NCBI RefSeq assembly: GCF_025813715.1
Contig: NZ_CP107532.1
Location: forward strand, 3,922,001 to 3,986,000
Source of the DNA: Methylobacterium sp. FF17
GTDB taxonomy: Bacteria; Pseudomonadota; Alphaproteobacteria; Rhizobiales; Beijerinckiaceae
Reading direction: 5' to 3'
Length of the DNA stretch: 64,000 nt
In this document: one piece after another, positions 56,709 to 64,000 of the stretch
Layout of the letters: each line of letters begins with the position of its first letter
How positions within the stretch are numbered: position 1 is the first letter of the stretch
The notes under the pieces: model-generated
Databases searched by the model: none
What the model was told of the DNA's origin: nothing
Seen by the model: only the letters and a program-made list of their open reading frames with translations
Translations under genes and position numbers: made by a program

Positions 56709-59700
56709 ATGCGTTTTGCCCACTTCTTCGTCGATCGGCCGATCTTCGCATCGGTCACGTCGATCGTGTTCCTGATCCTCGGCTACGTGGCCTACCTGTC
56801 CCTGCCGGTGGCGCAGTACCCCGAGATCGTACCGCCGACCGTGACCGTGCGCGCGAGCTTCCCCGGCGCCAACGCCGAGACGGTGGCGGCCACGATCGCG
56901 ACCCCCATCGAGCAGGAGGTCAACGGCGTCGATAACATGCTCTACATGACGTCGTTGTCCACCAACGACGGCAACATGCTGCTGACGGTGACCTTCAAGG
57001 TCGGCACCAACCTCGATATCGCCAACGTCCTCGTTCAGAACCGACTCTCGGTCGCCCAGCCGCGCCTGCCGCCGGACGTGCGCAACCTCGGCGTCACCGT
57101 GCGCAAGGCCTCGCCGGACCTGATGCTGGTGGTGCACCTGCTGTCGCCGAAGAAGACATACGACCAGAACTACCTCGCCAACTACATCTACCTGAACATC
57201 CGCGACGAGTTGCTCCGCCTCGACGGCGTCGGCGACATCACCATCTTCGGCGGCAACGAGTACGCCGAGCGCGTCTGGCTCGACCCGAACAAGCTCGCGG
57301 CCTACGGGCTCACCACCTCGGACGTCATCTCGTCCCTGTCCGAGCAGAACGTGCAGGTGGCCGCCGGCGCCCTGAACTCGCCCCCCGCCGCCACCGGCCA
57401 GGCGTTCCAGCTCGTCGTACAGTCGCAGGGGCGCTTCCAGAGCCCCGAGGAGTTCGCCGACGTCATCGTCAAGGCGTCCGACGGCCGCCTCGTGCGGGTG
57501 AAGGACGTCGCCCGCGTCGAGATGGGCCAGAAGGACTACACCACCAACTCGTTCCTCAACGACACGCCGGCCATCGGCATCGGCGCCTTCCAGCGCCCCG
57601 GCACCAACGCCCTCGACGCGGCGGCCTCGGTGCGCAAGGTGATGGACAACCTCAAGAAGAACTTCCCGCCGGACATCGAATACCGCATCGCCTACAACCC
57701 GACGGAGTTCATCGAGGAGTCGATTCACGAGGTCTACAAGACCCTCTTCGAGGCCGTCGGCCTCGTGGTCATCGTGGTGCTGGTCTTCCTCCAGAGCTGG
57801 CGCACCGCGCTGATCCCGGTGATCGCGATCCCGGTCTCGCTGGTCGGCACCTTCGCGGCGATGTCGGCCTTCGGCTTCTCGCTCAACAACCTCACCCTGT
57901 TCGGGCTCGTGCTCGCCATCGGCATCGTGGTCGACGACGCCATCGTGGTGGTGGAGAACGTCGAGCGCAACATGGCCGAGGGCCTGTCCCCGGGCGACGC
58001 CGCGCACAAGACCATGGACGAGGTCGGCGGCGCCGTCATCGCCATCGCCCTCGTGCTCTCGGCGGTGTTCATCCCCACCGCCTTCATCCCCGGCATCACC
58101 GGCCAGTTCTACAAGCAGTTCGCACTGACCATCGCGGCCTCGACCATCATCTCGATGTTCAACTCGCTGACGCTGTCGCCGGCGCTCTGCAAGCTGCTCC
58201 TGAAGCCCCACCACGAGCACGCCAAGCCGAAGTTCTTCCTCTTCCGCTTCGTCGCCTGGCTGGCGGACATGTTCAACAAGGGCTTCGACTGGCTCTCGAA
58301 CGCCTATGGCCGGGTCATCTACGGCCTGACCAACTACGCGATCGGCCTGATCGCGATGATGATCGTCTATGCGGGCGTGATCGCCGCCACCCTGCACCTC
58401 GTGCAGACCACGCCGACGGGCTTCATCCCGGACCAGGACCAGGGCTACCTCATCGGCGTGGTGCAGCTGCCCTCGGGCGCCTCCCTCGACCGCACCACCG
58501 AGGTGGTGAACCGGGCCGCGGCGGCCGCCCGGAAGATCGACGGCGTCACGAACACCGTCATCATCGCGGGCTTCGACGGCGCGACCTTCACCAACACCAC
58601 CAATTCGGGCGTGATGTTCATCACCCTGTCCGGCGCCAAGGAGCGGGCGGCCAAGGGGCGCAGCGCCGCCGTGATCACCGGCGACGTGATCCAGGCGACG
58701 GCCGACATCCAGGAAGCCCGCGTCATCGTCATCCCACCGCCGCCGGTGCGTGGTCTCGGCCAGGGCGGCGGCTTCAAGATGCAGATCGAGAGCCGGCAGA
58801 GCTCCTCCATCGGACCGCTCCTCGGCGCCGTCGGCGAGGTCCTGGGCAAGGCCAACCAGAGCAACGACGTCCAGCGGGTGTTCACCACCTTCGGCAACGA
58901 TACGCCGCAGCTCTACCTCGACATCGACCGCACGGTGGCGCGCATGCTCAACGTGCCGCTCGGCAACGTCTTCTCCACCGTGCAGACGGCGCTCGGCGGT
59001 GCCTACGTCAACGACTTCAACACGCTCGGCCGCATCTATCAGGTGCGCGTGCAGGGCGACGCGCCCTTCCGCGTCTCGAAGCAGGACATCGAGCAGCTGA
59101 AGGTCCGCTCCTCCACCGGCGCCCTCGTGCCGATGGGGACCCTGGCGACGATCCGCGAGATCACCGGTCCGCAGATCGTCCAGCGCTTCAACCTGTACTA
59201 CTCGATCCCGGTCCAGGGCACGGCCAAGCCCGGCATCTCGACCGGCCAGGCGCTGGACGCCATGGAGGCCATCGCCAAGGAGAACCTGCCGGACGGCTAC
59301 GCCTACGACTGGACCGAGATCGCCTACCAGCAGAAGGCGGCGGGCAACACCGCCATCTACGTCTTCGCGCTGGGCGTGCTCCTGGTCTTCCTCGTGCTCG
59401 CGGCGCAGTACGAATCCTGGGCGCTACCCCTGGCGATCCTGCTCGTGGTGCCGACCGGCGTGCTCGCGGCCCTGTTCGGGGTGCAGCTCAGGGGACAGGA
59501 CAACAATATCCTGACCCAGATCGGTCTGATCGTGCTCATCGGCCTGGCCGCCAAGAACGCCATCCTGATCGTGGAGTTCGCGCACCAGCTGGAGGAGACC
59601 GAACGCAAGGGCCCCGTGGCCGCTGCCGTCGAGGCCTGCCGCCTGCGCCTGCGCCCGATCCTGATGACGGCCTTCGCGTTCATCCTGGGTACCGTGCCGC

Positions 59701-59930
59701 TGGTGATCGCCACCGGGCCCGGCGCCGAGATGCGGCAGGCACTCGGCACCGCCGTGTGCTTCGGCATGATCGGCGCCACCGTGTTCGGCCTCTTCCTGAC
59801 GCCGGTCTTCTACGTGGTGATCCGGAACTTCCTGATCTGGCTCGCCAAGAAGCGCGGTAAGGATCCGCACAACACCACGCCGGACAAGCACGACCCGCAC
59901 GGGTCGCACGCGGCCCCGGCCCACGCCTGA
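56709..59930 (+). CDS. RND multidrug efflux permease (HAE1 family)
   Basis: A 1073-residue inner-membrane pump of the AcrB/MexF family. The start MRFAHFFVDRPIFASVTSIVF leads into the first membrane helix. Two large periplasmic loops separate 12 helices; the proton-relay aspartates are in LAIGIVVDDAIVVVENVERN, and the second half carries GLAAKNAILIVEFAHQLEE. A C-terminal His-rich tail (DKHDPHGSHAAPAHA) is slightly unusual. An outer-membrane factor gene is not in the window, so a shared TolC-like channel is likely. Confidence 0.96.
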   Translation: MRFAHFFVDRPIFASVTSIVFLILGYVAYLSLPVAQYPEIVPPTVTVRASFPGANAETVAATIATPIEQEVNGVDNMLYMTSLSTNDGNMLLTVTFKVGTNLDIANVLVQNRLSVAQPRLPPDVRNLGVTVRKASPDLMLVVHLLSPKKTYDQNYLANYIYLNIRDELLRLDGVGDITIFGGNEYAERVWLDPNKLAAYGLTTSDVISSLSEQNVQVAAGALNSPPAATGQAFQLVVQSQGRFQSPEEFADVIVKASDGRLVRVKDVARVEMGQKDYTTNSFLNDTPAIGIGAFQRPGTNALDAAASVRKVMDNLKKNFPPDIEYRIAYNPTEFIEESIHEVYKTLFEAVGLVVIVVLVFLQSWRTALIPVIAIPVSLVGTFAAMSAFGFSLNNLTLFGLVLAIGIVVDDAIVVVENVERNMAEGLSPGDAAHKTMDEVGGAVIAIALVLSAVFIPTAFIPGITGQFYKQFALTIAASTIISMFNSLTLSPALCKLLLKPHHEHAKPKFFLFRFVAWLADMFNKGFDWLSNAYGRVIYGLTNYAIGLIAMMIVYAGVIAATLHLVQTTPTGFIPDQDQGYLIGVVQLPSGASLDRTTEVVNRAAAAARKIDGVTNTVIIAGFDGATFTNTTNSGVMFITLSGAKERAAKGRSAAVITGDVIQATADIQEARVIVIPPPPVRGLGQGGGFKMQIESRQSSSIGPLLGAVGEVLGKANQSNDVQRVFTTFGNDTPQLYLDIDRTVARMLNVPLGNVFSTVQTALGGAYVNDFNTLGRIYQVRVQGDAPFRVSKQDIEQLKVRSSTGALVPMGTLATIREITGPQIVQRFNLYYSIPVQGTAKPGISTGQALDAMEAIAKENLPDGYAYDWTEIAYQQKAAGNTAIYVFALGVLLVFLVLAAQYESWALPLAILLVVPTGVLAALFGVQLRGQDNNILTQIGLIVLIGLAAKNAILIVEFAHQLEETERKGPVAAAVEACRLRLRPILMTAFAFILGTVPLVIATGPGAEMRQALGTAVCFGMIGATVFGLFLTPVFYVVIRNFLIWLAKKRGKDPHNTTPDKHDPHGSHAAPAHA

Positions 59931-59939
59931 CACCACCCG

Positions 59940-59976
59940 AGCCCGGATGCGGACCCCGCATCCGGGCTTCTCGTTT
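59940..59976 (+). terminator. Rho-independent terminator of the RND efflux genes
   Basis: A perfect 13-bp stem (AGCCCGGATGCGG with CCGCATCCGGGCT), 3-base loop, followed by TCTCGTTT. Confidence 0.85.
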
Positions 59977-60622
59977 GAGGGAGCGCCCGCGCGACCGAGA
60001 CCGGGATGGGATCGTTCCATCGCGGTCCGCCGGGCAGGGCAGGGCAGGCCGTTCCGGCACGCGGGGGGAGCGCCTTGGGGGAAAGCGCCGGCCGCGCGCC
60101 CTCAAGGAAGCGCCATGCGACACGCCGGGATCGGCCCAGGCGCACGACCGGTGGGGAAACCCGACGCCGGCGGATGCATGGGGCTGGATCGTGCGAGGAC
60201 AGAGGGCTTGGCGGAGTCGTGCAGCGGATGGGTTCCAGCCGCGTGGCTCCGCGAACTCCGTTTGCTGTCGCATCGGCGCTCACCGAACACGAGCAGGCTA
60301 ACCCTGCGATGTCCCGCCGCAGACGGATCGCGCGGGACAGGTTGTCACGCCTATTCTCTGAGAATGAGCGTGCATCGGGCAATGAATTCCGTGTGAGGGT
60401 GACAGAATTCAACCGGAAGTCTGTCTATCGATACGCATAGATTCATGAAACAGGAATCTTTGTATACACGCGCTAACCACCCTGCATACCTAAGCGTGAC
60501 TGTAGCGTTATTGCCGGTTTGTCACGATTTAAACACCTGTTAATGTCCCCTGATTCATCTCATGGACGTGTTGCGCTGCTCGAACGCGGTCGGAGGTTTG
60601 TGTGGATCGGGGCGGAGCGGTT
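59977..60622. other. Non-coding stretch before the PAS protein
   Basis: About 650 bases without a supported gene. The first part is GC-rich with short GGGCA repeats near 60033-60048. The last 150 bases (60420-60560) are rich in A and T and probably hold the promoter of the PAS gene. No known RNA was recognised. Confidence 0.5.
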
Positions 60623-61210
60623 ATGTCGAAGGCTTCGCAGTTCGGTCTGCAGGATGCGATCGATCGATCCGACGTGATCGGGCATTGGACGTGGGAGATC
60701 GCCGAAGACCGGCTGTATACGGATGCGATGGTCGCCCTGCTGTTCGGCGTCGATCCCGCCCGGGCCGAAGCCGGCCTCCCGCTCGATGCGTTCCTCGAAG
60801 GCGTCCACCGTGAGGATCGCGAGAAGACTGCGGAGATCATCGCGCGCAGCGTCGAGGCCGGCCATTCCTACGTGCAGGAATACCGGGTTCATTCCGCGGA
60901 TGGGGCGACGCGTTGGGTCCTGGCGCGGGGCCTCATCAAACTGGACGCGGCCGGGCGCCCCTGGCGCGGCACGGGCTTCCTGATCGACATCACCCGGAAC
61001 CGCGCGGACGGCGATGCCGCGGACGCGGCTTGGCTGGCACCGGCGGCCCATCCCCTCGAACAGGCGGCCGAGCATTGCCTCGCGGCGCGCCGGGCCATCG
61101 GCGAGCTTGCCGAGCCGCTTCTGCGCAACATGACCGACATGCTCCTGCTGGAGATCGGCCGGCGCCTCTCGCGACAGGATTCCGACCGGCGCCGCGCGCG
61201 CTTGAGCTGA
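60623..61210 (+). CDS. PAS-domain protein without an output domain
   Basis: A 195-residue protein. A PAS_3-type domain (about residues 15-125) shows IGHWTWEIAEDRLYTDAMVA, HREDREKTAEIIARSVEAG, YRVHSADGATRWVLARG and the PAC end GFLIDITRNR. The last 60 residues are helical and charged with no kinase, cyclase or regulator motif. The start at 60623 has GGAGCGG upstream. It may sense a ligand and act by protein contact. Confidence 0.82.
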   Translation: MSKASQFGLQDAIDRSDVIGHWTWEIAEDRLYTDAMVALLFGVDPARAEAGLPLDAFLEGVHREDREKTAEIIARSVEAGHSYVQEYRVHSADGATRWVLARGLIKLDAAGRPWRGTGFLIDITRNRADGDAADAAWLAPAAHPLEQAAEHCLAARRAIGELAEPLLRNMTDMLLLEIGRRLSRQDSDRRRARLS

Positions 61211-61360
61211 CGCGAAGGCCGGTTCCATCCGGACCGGGCCCATGCCTCCACGCACCGCCTATTCTGGACTAGGCCGAAATAACGCGACTTGACCTTCGAT
61301 CTTCGACAAGATCAAGATACTGATAAGATCAGTACAACGTCGATTCGAGGGATCAGCCGA

Positions 61361-62089
61361 ATGACTGTGGCAGTCACGGAGCGGAGACAGGAAGCAGCAG
61401 CAACGGAGCACGACGCGCCAGCACCGCTCAGCGGCACCGCGCGACAGGGCCTCTTCAATCGGCAGCGTTTCCGGGACGTGCGATTCCGGACCCACATCAA
61501 ACCCCTGATCGACGAATGCCTGGCACGGCGCGGCCGCTGCAGCATCCTCGACATGGGAGGGGACCCGGATTACTGGAGCCGGGAAAGCCTGAGTTCTCAG
61601 GTCGAAGTCCACATCCTGAACATCGAGGCAAAGATCCAGCCCGCCGATCCCCGCTTCAGGATCATCCAGGGGGACGCGCGGGATGTCGGCTTGCCGAGCG
61701 ACAGCTTCGATATCGTTCACTCCAACTCCCTGATCGAACACGTCGGGCGCTGGGCGGACATGCAGAGCACCGCGCGCGAGATCCGCCGATTGGCGCCGTG
61801 CTACTACGTCCAGACCCCGAACTACTGGTTCCCGGTCGATCCGCACAGCAACATGCCCTTCGTGCACTGGCTGCCCCACCCCATCCAGCGCCATCTCTTC
61901 GCCACGAAGGATCGCGGCTTCTACAAGCGGGCCGAGACCCTGGACCAGGCCATGCGCACGGTGGAGGGGACGAGCATGCTGGACCACGCCCAGATGAGCC
62001 ACCTGTTTCCGGATGCCGAGATCCGGATGGAACGGGTGATGTCGCTCGGCAAATCATTCATGGCCATCCGCCGGGCCCGGGCGGACTGA
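61361..62089 (+). CDS. Class I SAM-dependent methyltransferase
   Basis: A 242-residue protein with a Methyltransf_11-like core. SAM-binding motif I is SILDMGGDPDYW, the acidic second strand is HILNIEAKI, and DARDVGLPSDSFDIVHSNSL precedes IEHVGRWADM. The last third contains QTPNYWFPVDPHSNMPFVHW, common in methyltransferases of sugar or glycan pathways. Residues 1-30 look disordered. The substrate is unknown. The neighbouring secreted glycosidase hints at a polysaccharide role. Confidence 0.88.
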   Translation: MTVAVTERRQEAAATEHDAPAPLSGTARQGLFNRQRFRDVRFRTHIKPLIDECLARRGRCSILDMGGDPDYWSRESLSSQVEVHILNIEAKIQPADPRFRIIQGDARDVGLPSDSFDIVHSNSLIEHVGRWADMQSTAREIRRLAPCYYVQTPNYWFPVDPHSNMPFVHWLPHPIQRHLFATKDRGFYKRAETLDQAMRTVEGTSMLDHAQMSHLFPDAEIRMERVMSLGKSFMAIRRARAD

Positions 62090-62209
62090 GTCGTCCCCCA
62101 GGACGCCATTCCTCCGATCCCCACCCAGGGTGGGATTCGTCGAGGTCCGCCCGACGGCCGCCGTCGCGCGGGCACACCCATCCGGTCAAGAACGCGGGAG
62201 CGGAAAGAC

Positions 62210-63418
62210 ATGCGACCCGGCCTGCGATTCCTCGCGGTGTCCCTCGTCCTGCTCGCCGGCCTGCGCATGCAGCCGGCGGCCGCGGAACGCGTGCGCGTGA
62301 CGCCCACGTTCTTCGGCATGCATGTGGAGCAGCAATTCTACGTCGGCTGGCCCGCGGCGAAGTTCTCGACGCAGCGTGCCTGGGGCGTCTACCCCGCGAT
62401 CACCTGGGACGCCGTCAATCCGGCACCCGGAACCTTCGCCTGGGCACCCCTCGACCGGTTCGTCACGGATTCCCTGAGCCGGGGCGTCGAGCTGGTCTAC
62501 GTGTTCGGACCGGTCCCGCTCTGGGCCTCGTCGCGGCCGACAGCGGCATGCGGGGAAGCCCCGCGCGGCAGCTGCCACGCCCCGGACCTTAGCGCCTGGA
62601 CGGAGTTCGTCACCCAGGTCACCAAACGCTACAAGGGCCGGATCAAGTACTGGGAGCTCTGGAACGAGCCGGACGCGAAGAACTTCTGGGGCGGCACGCA
62701 TCCCGAACTGGTGGAGATGGCAAGGCGCGCCTACCCCATCATCAAGGCCGCCGGCGGGATCGTGCTGTCCCCCTCGCCCCAGGGCAAGATGGGGCCGGCC
62801 TGGATGGAGGGCTACCTCGCCGCCGGCGGCGCCCCCTTCGCGGATATCAACGCCTTCCACGCCTACCTGTACGATGCGCCCGAGGCCCTCCTTCCCCTGG
62901 TCGCAGCCTACCGCAGCCTCTTCGCGCGCTACGAGATCGGACAGAGACCGCTCTGGGACACGGAGCACAGCTGGGGCGAGCCCGACTCCCCCTTCGGCGG
63001 CGATGTCGACCAGCAATCCGCCTGGCTCGCCCGCTTCCAGATCCTCAGCGTCGCGACGGGCATCGACCGCAGCATCTGGTACGGCTGGCATCACGACGGG
63101 TGGGGCACCCTCTTCCGGAAGAAGACCCGTACGCTCCTGAAGACCGGCGTCGCCTACAACCAGCTCTACGACTGGCTCGTGAACACGAGCCTCGGCCCCT
63201 GCCGGCAGACGGGTTCGCTCTACGAATGTCCGATCGTCCGGGAGGACGGAAGCGAGGCACGGGCTGTCTGGAGCACGGGCGCGGAAACCTCGATCCCCGC
63301 ACCGGCCGGATATGGCCGCTATCGGACGATCGAGGGCCAGACCGTCGTCGTTCCCAAGGACGGGTCCGTGCCGGTCGGCATGAAGCCGGTCCTGCTCGAA
63401 GCCACGCCGGTGAACTGA
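62210..63418 (+). CDS. Secreted glycoside hydrolase, clan GH-A fold (GH39/GH5-like)
   Basis: A 402-residue exported enzyme. The signal peptide is residues 1-25 (cut near PAAAE). The TIM-barrel has the acid/base E153 in YWELWNEPDAKNFW and the nucleophile E252 in PLWDTEHSWGEPD; FGMHVEQQFYVGWPAAKF and GVYPAITWDAVNP are at the barrel start. A small beta domain ends the protein (from about 330). The layout resembles PslG-type and other GH39-related endoglycosidases of surface polysaccharides. The substrate is not known. Confidence 0.88.
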   Translation: MRPGLRFLAVSLVLLAGLRMQPAAAERVRVTPTFFGMHVEQQFYVGWPAAKFSTQRAWGVYPAITWDAVNPAPGTFAWAPLDRFVTDSLSRGVELVYVFGPVPLWASSRPTAACGEAPRGSCHAPDLSAWTEFVTQVTKRYKGRIKYWELWNEPDAKNFWGGTHPELVEMARRAYPIIKAAGGIVLSPSPQGKMGPAWMEGYLAAGGAPFADINAFHAYLYDAPEALLPLVAAYRSLFARYEIGQRPLWDTEHSWGEPDSPFGGDVDQQSAWLARFQILSVATGIDRSIWYGWHHDGWGTLFRKKTRTLLKTGVAYNQLYDWLVNTSLGPCRQTGSLYECPIVREDGSEARAVWSTGAETSIPAPAGYGRYRTIEGQTVVVPKDGSVPVGMKPVLLEATPVN

Positions 63419-63563
63419 GCCAGAAGCCCGTCCGGCGCGCGGATCGGCATGGTGACGAACGGGGCGACGAACGGGGCCGTGGGCACTTTTCGCCCCGGCA
63501 TGCGATCAGGGGGCTTGCGCACCCAAGGGCCAAAAGCTAAGACCCGCCTGCCTTTAGGGGCGT

Positions 63564-63641
63564 CGGAGCGTAGCGCAGCCCGGTTAGCGCACTAGTCTGG
63601 GGGACTAGGGGTCGGAGGTTCGAATCCTCTCGCTCCGACCA
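63564..63641 (+). tRNA. tRNA-Pro (anticodon GGG)
   Basis: A full cloverleaf: acceptor CGGAGCG/CGCTCCG, D-stem GCGC/GCGC, anticodon stem CTAGT/ACTAG with loop CTGGGGG (anticodon GGG), T-loop TTCGAAT, and encoded CCA at 63639-63641. Confidence 0.97.
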
Positions 63642-64000
63642 TTCGAGACCTTCCCCATCAGGGTCTCTGCATCTTTTCCAGGCCGATGCCGCCGGACCCC
63701 AGAGTGGGACGTTCCCGCGCACAGCCGGACCGAGGGCGGCCTGAGCCACCCTGATTGTTCCCGACGTGATGACGGCCTGCCTTCGTGGGCCATTCCGGCG
63801 CCTGCCGCCGACCAGATCGGCAACCCACGCCGGCCGCCGAGCCCCTGTCCGACAAACCCGCGCTCGGCCCGGCCGTCTCGTTTCAGCGCCATCGGTTTGT
63901 GGCGGAAGGGATACGCCCGTCGGGAATGCGCCAGACACTGATCCGTGATGCAGGCCCAACACGAAGGGCGGGGTATTTTCATCCCGGCCGATCGTCGAGG
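63642..64000. other. Sequence downstream of tRNA-Pro, no gene assigned
   Basis: The last 359 bases hold a weak hairpin right after the tRNA (GAGACC with GGTCTC at 63645-63667, followed by TGCATCTTTT), probably its terminator. Minus-strand open frames here run across the tRNA and are shadows. I see no integrase start or tRNA-end repeat within the window. Confidence 0.45.

Noticed and set aside
55272..58397. A frame of about 1040 codons opposite the RND genes
   Set aside because: Composition is dominated by Arg, Gly and Asp/His typical of antisense reading; no domain is seen.
63537..63982. Minus-strand open frames over the tRNA-Pro(GGG) gene
   Set aside because: Their conserved-looking peptide comes from reading the tRNA backwards; it is a well-known false protein.

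Overview
This 64 kb window is GC-rich chromosomal DNA from an alphaproteobacterium, most likely a member of the Hyphomicrobiales close to Methylobacterium/Methylorubrum. The genus is an inference. The class rests on typical alphaproteobacterial gene orders (glyA-nrdR-ribD-ribE-ribH-nusB-thiL followed by hppA; bamE / cytochrome bc1 chaperone / YceD / plsX / fabH / ihfA / merR), an RNase E whose S1 domain is split by an acidic insert, an NDUFS4-type complex I accessory subunit, and HWE-family sensor kinases. No insertion sequence, prophage, integrase or CRISPR array was found. The window is mostly core genome with a few accessory islets.

Layout. 1-7 kb: start of accC, then accB, an exported DsbA-family oxidoreductase, a PLP aminotransferase, and rne with a long 5' leader. 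7-11 kb: cell-wall genes (amidase AmiC and penicillin-binding protein 1A). 11-15 kb: a minus-strand copper-type cluster (DUF2946 protein, a YcnI-PCuAC fusion, a TonB-dependent receptor). 15-23 kb: an L,D-transpeptidase, glyA, nrdR, the riboflavin genes, nusB and thiL. 22.7-23.9 kb: a pair of ureide-pathway enzymes that both carry export signals. 24-27 kb: the proton-pumping pyrophosphatase after a 640-base non-coding stretch. 26.9-31 kb: an arsenic-resistance locus (arsR-arsC-arsB-MFS divergent from arsH), then an Old Yellow Enzyme reductase. 32.5-38 kb: two sensor kinases flanking a HAD phosphatase and a small protein that resembles the anti-sigma factor NepR. 38-43 kb: the bamE to merR block. 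43-49 kb: a secreted protein of unknown role and the prkA-yeaH-spoVR stress operon. 49-52 kb: tRNA-Pro(UGG) and an unusual minus-strand run of five very small genes, three PilZ or PilZ-like and one resembling a miniature flagellar rod protein. 52-60 kb: a glutathione transferase, an atypical metallo-beta-lactamase-fold protein, a glycosyltransferase, a rhodanese and an RND efflux pair. 60-64 kb: a PAS protein, a methyltransferase, a secreted clan GH-A glycosidase and tRNA-Pro(GGG).

The stretches that look least ordinary are the PilZ / mini-flagellar cluster (49.6-51.9 kb), the exported uricolytic pair (22.7-23.9 kb), the copper cluster with its fusion protein, and the possible NepR-like protein between two sensor kinases. 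All functional calls come from reading motifs and gene order by eye; no database search was run.
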